In this document: one piece after another, positions 14,533-20,751 of the stretch
Position numbering within the stretch: the first letter of the stretch is position 1
How the letters are laid out: the number at the start of each line of letters is the position of its first letter
Assembly (NCBI GenBank): GCA_900752215.1
Contig: CAADUO010000053.1
Location: 1 to 34,212, forward strand
Length of the DNA stretch: 34,212 bases
Origin: an uncultured Collinsella sp.
GTDB taxonomy: Bacteria > Actinomycetota > Coriobacteriia > Coriobacteriales > Coriobacteriaceae
Direction of reading: 5' to 3'
Translations under genes and position numbers: made by a program
Notes under the pieces: model-generated
Seen by the model: the letters and a program-made list of their open reading frames with translations, nothing else
Told to the model about the DNA's origin: nothing
The model's database searches: none

Positions 14533-15470
14533 TGGCAGACGTCAAGAAAGTCGCCACGCGCGTTAGCTATGGTGAGGCACTTGTCGAGCTGGGCAATGAG
14601 CGCGATGACTTTGTGGTTCTCGATGCCGACTTGGCCGCCGCCACGCAGACCGGTAAGTTTAAGGCTGCGTACCCTGAGCGCTTCCACGATGCCGGCATTG
14701 CCGAAAGCAACTTGATGGGACTTGCCGCCGGCATTGCGACCACGGGCCACGTTGCCTTTGCGAGCACCTTTGCCATGTTCGCCGCCGGCCGCGCGTACGA
14801 GCAAGTTCGTAATTCCATCGGCTATCCGCACCTCAATGTCAAAATCGGCGCCACGCATGCGGGCATCTCGGTCGGCGAAGACGGCGCCACGCATCAGTGC
14901 TGTGAGGACATTGCGCTCATGCGCACGATCCCGGGGATGACGGTGATCGTTCCCGCCGATGACATCGAGGCTCGTGCTTGCGTGCGCGCCGCCTATGAGT
15001 TTGAGGGTCCGGTCTACATGCGTTTCGGCCGCCTGGCAACACCAGTCATCAACGACCGCGAGGACTATGAGTTCAAGATTGGCCGCGGCGCGGTCGTGCG
15101 CGAGGGGTCCGATGTGACTATCGTCGCATGCGGCCTCATGGTCGCCGAAGCGCTTGAGGCTGCCGAGACGCTCGCTGCCGATGGTATTGACGCCGAGGTC
15201 ATCAACATGCACACGATCAAGCCGCTTGATGAGCGTCTGGTGGTTGCCAGCGCCAAGAAGACCGGTCGCGTGGTCACTGCCGAGGAACATTCGATTATCG
15301 GTGGTCTTGGCGAGGCCGTGGCCTCGGTGCTCGCAGAGCAGCATCCGGTGCCGATGCGACGCGTCGGCGTGCGTGATGTGTACGGCGAGTCCGGCCCTGC
15401 GGTCGATTTGCTGCACAAGTACGGTTTGGACGCCGACGGTATCGAAGCTGCGGTCAGGTCTGTGTTGTAA
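14532..15470 (+). CDS. Transketolase, C-terminal subunit
   Basis: This 312-residue protein carries the pyrimidine-binding and C-terminal domains of transketolase. The AAG segment (VSYGEALVELGNERDDFVVLDADL), the MxAxGxA-like stretch (AESNLMGLAAGIATTGHVAFASTFAMFAAGRAYEQ), the HAGISVGEDGATHQ loop and the C-terminal domain (VTAEEHSIIGGLGEAV) are all in order. It forms the active enzyme with the product of the preceding gene, with which it overlaps. A GGGGAGGAG ribosome site lies inside the end of that gene. A short decayed sequence follows it. Confidence 0.93.
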   Translation: MADVKKVATRVSYGEALVELGNERDDFVVLDADLAAATQTGKFKAAYPERFHDAGIAESNLMGLAAGIATTGHVAFASTFAMFAAGRAYEQVRNSIGYPHLNVKIGATHAGISVGEDGATHQCCEDIALMRTIPGMTVIVPADDIEARACVRAAYEFEGPVYMRFGRLATPVINDREDYEFKIGRGAVVREGSDVTIVACGLMVAEALEAAETLAADGIDAEVINMHTIKPLDERLVVASAKKTGRVVTAEEHSIIGGLGEAVASVLAEQHPVPMRRVGVRDVYGESGPAVDLLHKYGLDADGIEAAVRSVL

Positions 15471-15483
15471 GGAAGACTTCCAC

Positions 15484-15590
15484 GGGATTGGTATCTGCCA
15501 ACCAAGTGACGATTGGGTATACCGCCGCCTCTCGCGAGCACCGATCCCGTTGAGATCGCGGAGCTCATCAATGGCGGACTCGAAGACTAG
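15484..15590 (+). pseudogene. Possible gene remnant after transketolase
   Basis: Two short open stretches in different frames, TSTGLVSANQVTIGYTAASRE and then TDPVEIAELINGGLED followed by a stop at 15588, read like a continuous C terminus broken by one frameshift near 15538. The second part is amphipathic and protein-like. I could not assign a family. Random open reading in GC-rich DNA is the alternative. Confidence 0.28.
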
Positions 15591-15633
15591 AACGGTCATC
15601 CCGTTCAATCAATCGATCCTTCTCCAAGGAAAA

Positions 15634-15672
15634 GGGCCGCGACGCCATAGAGGTGTCGCGGCCCTGTCTGCG
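15634..15672 (+). terminator. Terminator of the transketolase operon
   Basis: A perfect 10-bp stem (15634-15643 with 15655-15664) is preceded by AAAA and followed by TGTCTGCGTTT. It lies 164 bases after the transketolase stop. Confidence 0.7.
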
Positions 15673-15677
15673 TTTCC

Positions 15678-15722
15678 CCAGATAAAACCTGCCAAAATGA
15701 ACCTGTCCCTTATTGGCAGGTC
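15678..15722. repeat. REP-like hairpin, copy A
   Basis: ACCTGCCAA (15687-15695) and TTGGCAGGT (15713-15721) form a perfect stem around a loop containing AACCTGTCCCT. Bases 15678-15711 are identical to 22672-22705, and an inverted diverged copy lies at 18815-18860. Confidence 0.8.
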
Positions 15723-15747
15723 TGCGGGTCAATGCCCGCCAAACGAA

Positions 15748-15812
15748 GTTGCGGTGGAATAGTTCCTGTTTGTGCCCGATTGGCCGCAAAACAGGAACTA
15801 TTCCCCCGCAAC
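15748..15812. repeat. Long inverted repeat with 24-bp arms
   Basis: Bases 15748-15771 and 15789-15812 are inverted copies with a single mismatch and a 17-base spacer. It lies just past the 3' end of the larE-like gene on the minus strand. The arms contain a TTCCTGTTT core loosely like the loop of the shorter REP-like hairpins. No T run follows in either direction. Confidence 0.75.
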
Positions 15813-15825
15813 TCATCGGGATGCG

Positions 15826-16704
15826 CTATTGGTTCATGTTGCCGTGAATGTAGGGGGTGACCTCGGGGGAGATATGGTCGCAGCCCAGCTCGCGCAGCGC
15901 GGACTCGATAACGGCGGGCAGCGGGGTTTTGCCCTCGGCATCGACGGCGTTGCCACCGAGGGCAGCGATCTTGGCGACATCTGCGGGTGCGGCCTCGATA
16001 TGCATGCAGCCGCAGATCAAACGCGCGCGTACCTGTGCCAGATCAAGATCGTGCAGGTAATCCTCGCAGGCGCGGATTAAATCGACTTTATCGCGCGTAA
16101 GCTCCTCGCCCGTGGGGACGCGGGTGGCAAGACATGCTCCCGCCGGTAGGTTCCAAACGGGATAACCCCATGCGCGCAGCAGCTCGCGCTCTTCGTTCTT
16201 GGTAAAGCCGACCTCCATGAGAGGGGAGCGTACGCCGAGCTCTTCTGCCGCGCGCATGCCGGGGCGGTAGTCACCGCGATCGCTTGCATTGCTGCCATCG
16301 ATGACGGTGGAAAAGCCCAGCGACTTGGCGTGGTTCACGATGGCGGTAAAGCCGGCCTGCTTGCAGTGGTAGCAGCGATTGGCGTCGTTGCAGGCTACTT
16401 GGGGGAGCTGCAGCTGATCGACCGAAAGATTGAGCACGGGGAGCTTAAAATGCGGCCCCTCATTGGTTTGCCCGTCAACGGATCGCTCAAACGAGGTTTG
16501 TTCGGGCGTGCCGATGAGCGGCGTGGTGAGGTGAACGAGAAGCGTGCTGGCAGGCATAATGCGGGCGCAGACCGCGGCCAAAAAGCTGCTATCGACGCCA
16601 CCGGAAAAGCCGATGGCGACGCGTCCGTATGCCAAAAGCAACTGCTCGAGCGTCGCGAGTTTGTCCTGAAGCTCCTCTGCAGGTGCAGCAGTGTCTGAAA
16701 GCAT
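15826..16704 (-). CDS. larE: LarE-like ATP-dependent sacrificial sulfur transferase (PP-loop family)
   Basis: This 292-residue cytoplasmic protein starts with a PP-loop ATP pyrophosphatase motif, SGGVDSS (34-40). Three cysteines stand out: Cys111 and Cys114 in NRCYHCK and Cys191 in AGACLATR. LarE enzymes adenylate a pyridinium carboxylate and insert sulfur while making the nickel-pincer cofactor of lactate racemase; some members sacrifice one cysteine, whereas those with three conserved cysteines are reported to use an iron-sulfur cluster. This protein has the three-cysteine pattern, so the second mode is inferred. No larB, larC or racemase gene is in the window. A promoter is visible upstream. 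Confidence 0.85.
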   Translation of the reverse strand: MLSDTAAPAEELQDKLATLEQLLLAYGRVAIGFSGGVDSSFLAAVCARIMPASTLLVHLTTPLIGTPEQTSFERSVDGQTNEGPHFKLPVLNLSVDQLQLPQVACNDANRCYHCKQAGFTAIVNHAKSLGFSTVIDGSNASDRGDYRPGMRAAEELGVRSPLMEVGFTKNEERELLRAWGYPVWNLPAGACLATRVPTGEELTRDKVDLIRACEDYLHDLDLAQVRARLICGCMHIEAAPADVAKIAALGGNAVDAEGKTPLPAVIESALRELGCDHISPEVTPYIHGNMNQ

Positions 16705-16738
16705 GAAACGATCCTTACCATTGAGTACTCGGTCGAAA

Positions 16739-16766
16739 ACTATAATCCTACCGAGCTGCCTGTCAT
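16739..16766 (-). promoter_or_regulatory. Promoter of the larE-like gene
   Basis: Read on the minus strand, ATGACA (16766-16761) and TATAGT (16744-16739) are separated by 16 bases and lie 35 bases before the start codon. Confidence 0.45.
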
Positions 16767-16871
16767 AAGACTTCCGCTTATGTAACGAAAGTGCAATATG
16801 CTATATACGTTATATACAAGTTTGTAAAGTGCGGTAGAGTGGCAGTAATGCAATCCGGTGAGGGGGCCGAT

Positions 16872-17522
16872 ATGATCAAGGCTGTTATTTTTGACATGGA
16901 CGGAACGCTGGTCGATACCGAGCGTTTAGGCATCAAGGCATGGAAGGCGGGCGCTGCCGAGCTGGGGATCGCGATTGATGATGCTCTGATCCATCAGTTT
17001 ATCGGCCGCACGCTGCCCGATGTCATGGACATCCTTGATGAACATTACGGTAGTCGCGAAACCGCCGAGGCGATCTATGTCCGCCACAAGGAGATTCGCG
17101 ACGAGATAGTCAAGACCGAACTGGAGCTTAAGGCCGGCGCCGCCGAGTGTCTAGACGAGCTGCTGGCTGCGGGCTATCACGTGGGCCTTGCGACGTCGTC
17201 GCGCCACGTTACGGCGGAGCGCAACCTTAAGATGGTCGGCCTCTTTGACAAGTTTGAAACGGTGACCTGTGGCGAGGACGTCGTGCACGGCAAGCCCAAC
17301 CCTGAGATGTACCTGCTTGCCTGCGAGCGCGCGGGCTTCGCTCCCGAGGAATGTGCCGTGGTCGAGGATTCGCGCAACGGCTGCGTCTCGGGCATCACGG
17401 CCGGCTGCCATGTCTTTGCCGTTCCCGATATCGTGCCGCTGCCGCAGGACGTGGTGGATGGCTGCGAGGCCGTGCTCGATACGTTGTTCGATCTGGCGGC
17501 GGCAGTCAAGGCCGTGCGCTAG
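16872..17522 (+). CDS. HAD-superfamily hydrolase (beta-phosphoglucomutase-like)
   Basis: This 216-residue protein shows all four HAD motifs: DMDGT with nucleophile Asp8 and Asp10, TSS at 108-110, Lys141 in HGKPNP, and VVEDS with Glu165/Asp166. The helical cap between residues 15 and 85 is the subfamily IA type of sugar-phosphate phosphatases and beta-phosphoglucomutases. The exact substrate is not readable. ATG 16872 follows a GAGGGGG site; an upstream ATG at 16791 gives an AT-rich extension without family resemblance. It is divergent from the larE-like gene and convergent with the LacI gene. Confidence 0.88.
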   Translation: MIKAVIFDMDGTLVDTERLGIKAWKAGAAELGIAIDDALIHQFIGRTLPDVMDILDEHYGSRETAEAIYVRHKEIRDEIVKTELELKAGAAECLDELLAAGYHVGLATSSRHVTAERNLKMVGLFDKFETVTCGEDVVHGKPNPEMYLLACERAGFAPEECAVVEDSRNGCVSGITAGCHVFAVPDIVPLPQDVVDGCEAVLDTLFDLAAAVKAVR

Positions 17523-17560
17523 ACAATTGCGGAGCTGAAACGAACAATCGGTTGACTTTG

Positions 17561-17610
17561 CGCTTAAGCAAAAGAGGCCCGGCAATGGTCGGGCCTCTTT
17601 TGCTTAAGCG
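17561..17610. terminator. Bidirectional terminator between HAD and LacI genes
   Basis: A perfect 21-bp stem (17561-17581 with 17590-17610) has an 8-base loop, with A- and T-runs inside the stem, so it can act from both sides of this convergent gene pair. Confidence 0.9.
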
Positions 17611-17635
17611 GCGTTTTGGCATGCTGACCGACGTG

Positions 17636-18748
17636 CTATAGATACGCGCCCAGGTTGATGGCGGTGGCTTCGGCTTGGGCGCTCGCCTGGGTGCTGGCGC
17701 GCTCCAAGAGGAACGGCCGCACGAGTTCCTGACGGTTGATGTCCTCGGTTGCCGTGCCCGCGGTGACGGTGCGCGCAGCGGAGCCGATGCGGACGCGTTT
17801 TGCCTTGACGATGGGCTTGTTCTCGATCTGCTCCATGAGGAGCTGTACGCCCTTACGGCCGATTTCGTAGCCAGGCGGTGCTACCGTGGTGAGCGGGACC
17901 GACCCGCTCCATGCAAGTGGGTTGCCGTCGCAGCCGGCCACGCGGACCTGCTCGGGGACGGAGATGCCTTTGTCGATCAACGCCGAGATAACGCCCGAGG
18001 CCAATACATCGGAAAGGCCGATGACAAAATCGGGGCGCTCGTCGGAAGAGCGCTCGGCAATCTGCGCGCCGATGCTGTAGCCGTCGACTGCGGTATTCCA
18101 CTCTCCGGCGTCAATGACCTCAATTTTGATATCGGGATGCAGGGCGAGGGCCTTGTGAATGCCAAGTACGCGCAGGGTGAGCTGCATGAATGCCGCTCTT
18201 CCCACAACAGTGATATGGTGTGCGCCGCGGGCAATGGCGAGCTCGGCGATAATGCGCCCCTGTGCCTCGTTGTCGGCGGCCACGTAGTAACCTGGCTCGG
18301 AACAGTGGATGTCCAGATGGACGATCGGCACGGGCATCTTGGTCATAGCGGGGTGCCAGTCGGGGGACGCCATGGGCTGAACCATGACGCCGGACATCTG
18401 CGTGCCCATAAAATAGCGCAGGTAATGGTCCTCGAGAATGTCGTCGTTATCGGCGTTGGCGATGAGCAGGTCATAACCGTGCTTGCGGGCCTCGTTATGG
18501 GCGCCGCTGGCGATTTGGAGCGAGAAACCGTGATCGAGACGGGGGAGGACCAGGCCAAAGGACTTGGTGGTGCCGCCCGCGAGCTGACGGGCGCTTTGGT
18601 TGGGCAGGTAGCCAAGGCGATTTATGGTCTCGTTGATGAGTTTGAGAGTCTCGGGGCGCAGCTTTTCGGGATGGTTGAGCGCGTTGGAAACCGTGCCCAG
18701 CGAGACCCCTGCCTCGCGTGCGACATCGCTGATTTTTACCTTTGCCAT
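17636..18748 (-). CDS. LacI family transcriptional regulator
   Basis: This 370-residue repressor begins with the LacI helix-turn-helix (ISDVAREAGVSLGTVSNALNHPEKLRPETLKLI, residues 6-40) and hinge (GYLPNQSARQLAGG), followed by a periplasmic-binding-like effector domain (FGLVLPRLDHGFSLQIASGAHNEARKHGYDLLIANAD and later FVIGLSDVLASGVISAL). Ligands are usually sugars. The ATG at 18748 has an AAAGGG site and begins right before the HTH; the longer frame to 18886 runs into the repeat elements. Its targets are not evident: the divergent neighbour is an amino acid importer, and no sugar operon is adjacent except the HAD gene. Confidence 0.92.
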   Translation of the reverse strand: MAKVKISDVAREAGVSLGTVSNALNHPEKLRPETLKLINETINRLGYLPNQSARQLAGGTTKSFGLVLPRLDHGFSLQIASGAHNEARKHGYDLLIANADNDDILEDHYLRYFMGTQMSGVMVQPMASPDWHPAMTKMPVPIVHLDIHCSEPGYYVAADNEAQGRIIAELAIARGAHHITVVGRAAFMQLTLRVLGIHKALALHPDIKIEVIDAGEWNTAVDGYSIGAQIAERSSDERPDFVIGLSDVLASGVISALIDKGISVPEQVRVAGCDGNPLAWSGSVPLTTVAPPGYEIGRKGVQLLMEQIENKPIVKAKRVRIGSAARTVTAGTATEDINRQELVRPFLLERASTQASAQAEATAINLGAYL

Positions 18749-18814
18749 AGCGGTCCCTTTGATGCGTTTCAAATACAAGTCAGATTGTAGCATCGCCCGT
18801 CTCCAGGGTGTCAA

Positions 18815-18860
18815 AACCTGCCAATTAGGGACAGGTTTATTTTGGCCGGTTTTATCTGGG
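18815..18860. repeat. REP-like hairpin, copy B (inverted)
   Basis: This is a diverged reverse-orientation copy of the elements at 15678 and 22672, sharing the AACCTGTCCCT loop and the conserved flank, with a stem of AACCTGCCAA against TTGGCCGGTT. It lies between the divergent LacI and lipoprotein genes. Confidence 0.75.
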
Positions 18861-18878
18861 CAAACACCGGAGTCCAGA

Positions 18879-18912
18879 CCACACAAAGGTGCCTGTCCCC
18901 CTTTGTGGTGGT
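18879..18912. repeat. REP-like hairpin, GGTGCCTGTC type, copy 1
   Basis: CCACACAAAGG and CCTTTGTGG arms form an imperfect stem around TGCCTGTCC. It shares CAAAGGTGCCTGTC with the element at 20565-20601. It lies next to copy B, so two related elements are stacked. Confidence 0.72.
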
Positions 18913-18993
18913 TTTGGCGCGGCTGGGCTGCGCATTAAACGGTGGAGTGTCTACAATGGAAGCCGCTTTGAACGTAGATTGAAAGGCTTTGGT

Positions 18994-19875
18994 ATGACTC
19001 GCGCTGTTTCTCGTCGTGATTTCCTGGGTTTGATCGCCGGTGCTGCAATGGTTGCGGCGAGCGGTTGCGCTGGCAGTGGCGCTGACAAGGGCTCTGCCGC
19101 TGGTTCTGCTGCGGTTGCGGGTGACGATATCAAGGGCGCCAAGCTCACCTTTGTGGGCGACGATGCCTTTGCGCCCTATCGCTATCTGGAGACGCAGTCG
19201 GACGGCAAGCAGAAGGTTGTCGGCCTGGACATCGCTATCGCTGACGAGATGGCCTCGCGCTTGGGCTTTTCTTACGACTTTGAGCCGCAGGACTTTGCCG
19301 CCACGCTTGCATCGGTGCAGAGCGATGACAAGGCCTTTACCATGGCGATGAGCTCCAACGAAGAGCGCGAGCAGACCTATGACTTCACGCGCGGCTACTA
19401 TCAGCCGCTTGTGGGCGTTCTCACGCTCGGCGGCGATCCCGTCAAGCGCGTTGAGGACCTCGCCGGCAAGTCTATCGCCTGCACCACCGGTACCGTGCAG
19501 AACAAGTTCATCGCCAAGGTCATGCCCGATGCTGATATTCACACGTACGACGGTGGCGACCAGTGCCTGCAAGAGGTGCTCGCCGGGCGCATCGATGCCT
19601 ACCTGTGTGACGGCGCCGAGGGCCAGTCCATGCGCGATGCGAATGAGGGCCTGGTGCTGGGCCTGCTCGATCGCTCCGAGACGAGCGATCACGTGGGCGT
19701 GTACCGCCTGATGGCCAAGAAGGGTGCCGGATTTGTCGCGACGCTTGACGAGTGCATCGGCGAGATGCTCGAGGACGGCACCATCGATGACTGCATCAAG
19801 CAGTATGTGGGCGCCGACTTCATGTGGAACGGCGACTATTCCGCTTCCGGTACGTCGACGGTTGCCGGAAAATAG
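18994..19875 (+). CDS. Amino acid ABC transporter substrate-binding lipoprotein, second copy
   Basis: This 293-residue paralogue of the protein at 228 has a clear Tat motif (SRRDFLGL, residues 7-14), a lipobox ending in Cys25 (ASGC), and the same KGSAAGSAA linker as the first copy, which points to common descent. The binding domain reads LTFVGDDAFAPYRYLETQ and later VEDLAGKSIACTTGTVQNKFI, typical of type 3 solute-binding proteins. The ATG at 18994 follows an AAAGG site; an upstream in-frame ATG at 18889 lies in the repeat. A permease follows after 27 bases, but no ATPase, so the ATPase at 1886 or another in the genome must energise it. Confidence 0.9.
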   Translation: MTRAVSRRDFLGLIAGAAMVAASGCAGSGADKGSAAGSAAVAGDDIKGAKLTFVGDDAFAPYRYLETQSDGKQKVVGLDIAIADEMASRLGFSYDFEPQDFAATLASVQSDDKAFTMAMSSNEEREQTYDFTRGYYQPLVGVLTLGGDPVKRVEDLAGKSIACTTGTVQNKFIAKVMPDADIHTYDGGDQCLQEVLAGRIDAYLCDGAEGQSMRDANEGLVLGLLDRSETSDHVGVYRLMAKKGAGFVATLDECIGEMLEDGTIDDCIKQYVGADFMWNGDYSASGTSTVAGK

Positions 19876-19902
19876 CGAGCCGGTGAGGCGCGCGCCAAGG
19901 GC

Positions 19903-20556
19903 ATGCTGATGAAGTTTGAACTGCTAGAACCATATATACCGATGTTTATGAGCGGCCTGGTCGTGACCTGTCAGGTGACGGCCGCCGCGCTGGCCATAGC
20001 ACTCGTCCTGGGCTTTCTCATTGCCGTGCTCAAGGTTTTGCCCTGTCGCCCATTGCGTGCGGTGCTCAACTTCTACACCTCTATCTTTCGCGGCGTGCCG
20101 CTCATCGTGTTACTTTTTTTGGCGTACTTTGCGACGCCGCAGCTCACGGGCTTCAAAATTTCGATGTTTGCCGCCGGTGCCATTACACTGGGGCTCAACG
20201 GCTCAGCGACGGTATCCGAGACGGTGCGCGGTGGTATCGAGGGCGTTGACCGGGGGCAGTACGATGCCGCTCGGGCCATCGGGCTTCGCTATGTTCCCAT
20301 GATGCGCAAGATCATCGTTCCGCAGGCGATGCGCTCGATTGCCCCTGCTCTGGTCAACGAAGTGATCACGGTCCTCAAGAGCTCCTCGCTGGTGGCAACC
20401 ATCGGCCTGATGGATATGATGCGCGCCGCCCAGAGCGTGCAGGCGCTCACCTATCGAGCCTTTGAACCGTTTTTAGTGGTGGCCGTGGTCTACTACGTCA
20501 TTGTTATGGCACTCACGGCCCTGGGCAATCGGCTCGAACGCCGCCTGCGTCCCTAG
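19903..20556 (+). CDS. Amino acid ABC transporter permease, second copy
   Basis: This 217-residue membrane protein has about five hydrophobic helices and the EAA-type coupling loop ETVRGGIEGVDRGQYDAARAIG. The conserved SIFRGVPLIVLLFLAYF segment places it in the polar amino acid permease family. Starts at ATG 19903 or 19909 are both possible. It is encoded directly after its binding protein. The operon stops here: a REP-like element and the glmS leader follow, with no ATPase gene. Confidence 0.9.
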   Translation: MLMKFELLEPYIPMFMSGLVVTCQVTAAALAIALVLGFLIAVLKVLPCRPLRAVLNFYTSIFRGVPLIVLLFLAYFATPQLTGFKISMFAAGAITLGLNGSATVSETVRGGIEGVDRGQYDAARAIGLRYVPMMRKIIVPQAMRSIAPALVNEVITVLKSSSLVATIGLMDMMRAAQSVQALTYRAFEPFLVVAVVYYVIVMALTALGNRLERRLRP

Positions 20557-20564
20557 GGGAGTGC

Positions 20565-20601
20565 CAACCACCGCAAAGGTGCCTGTCACCGTTGTGGTGG
20601 T
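20565..20601. repeat. REP-like hairpin, GGTGCCTGTC type, copy 2
   Basis: CCACCGCAAAGG and CGTTGTGGTGG arms flank TGCCTGTCA, sharing the core with the element at 18879. It directly follows the permease gene and may serve as its 3' end. Confidence 0.72.
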
Positions 20602-20617
20602 AGGGTGTGTGCATCGA

Positions 20618-20653
20618 GTGGTATCCAGTTTAAGATACCACTTCTGGTATATC
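20618..20653. promoter_or_regulatory. Tandem GATACCA-type inverted repeats upstream of glmS
   Basis: GTGGTATC (20618), GATACCAC (20634) and TGGTATATC (20645) are three alternating copies of one half-site; the middle copy can pair with either neighbour. A TACAAT -10-like box follows at 20672. This arrangement suggests an operator, possibly for a GntR-type regulator, or a switchable RNA leader. Confidence 0.45.
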
Positions 20654-20751
20654 AGCTTGCGTTTGTGTGAGTACAATACTCGGACGTTATACGTCTCAGC
20701 GCCCGTCGTGCGTGGGCGTTTTGCAGTCACGCGAGCGAAGGGATTTATCCT

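Noticed and set aside
17675..18790. 371-residue plus-strand frame opposite the LacI gene
   Set aside because: The minus strand has a clear LacI helix-turn-helix and ribosome site; the plus frame is Gly/Val/Asp-rich shadow sequence.
20702..20751. glmS ribozyme in the glmS leader
   Set aside because: The leader is short and lacks the conserved ribozyme core; that ribozyme is known mainly from Firmicutes.
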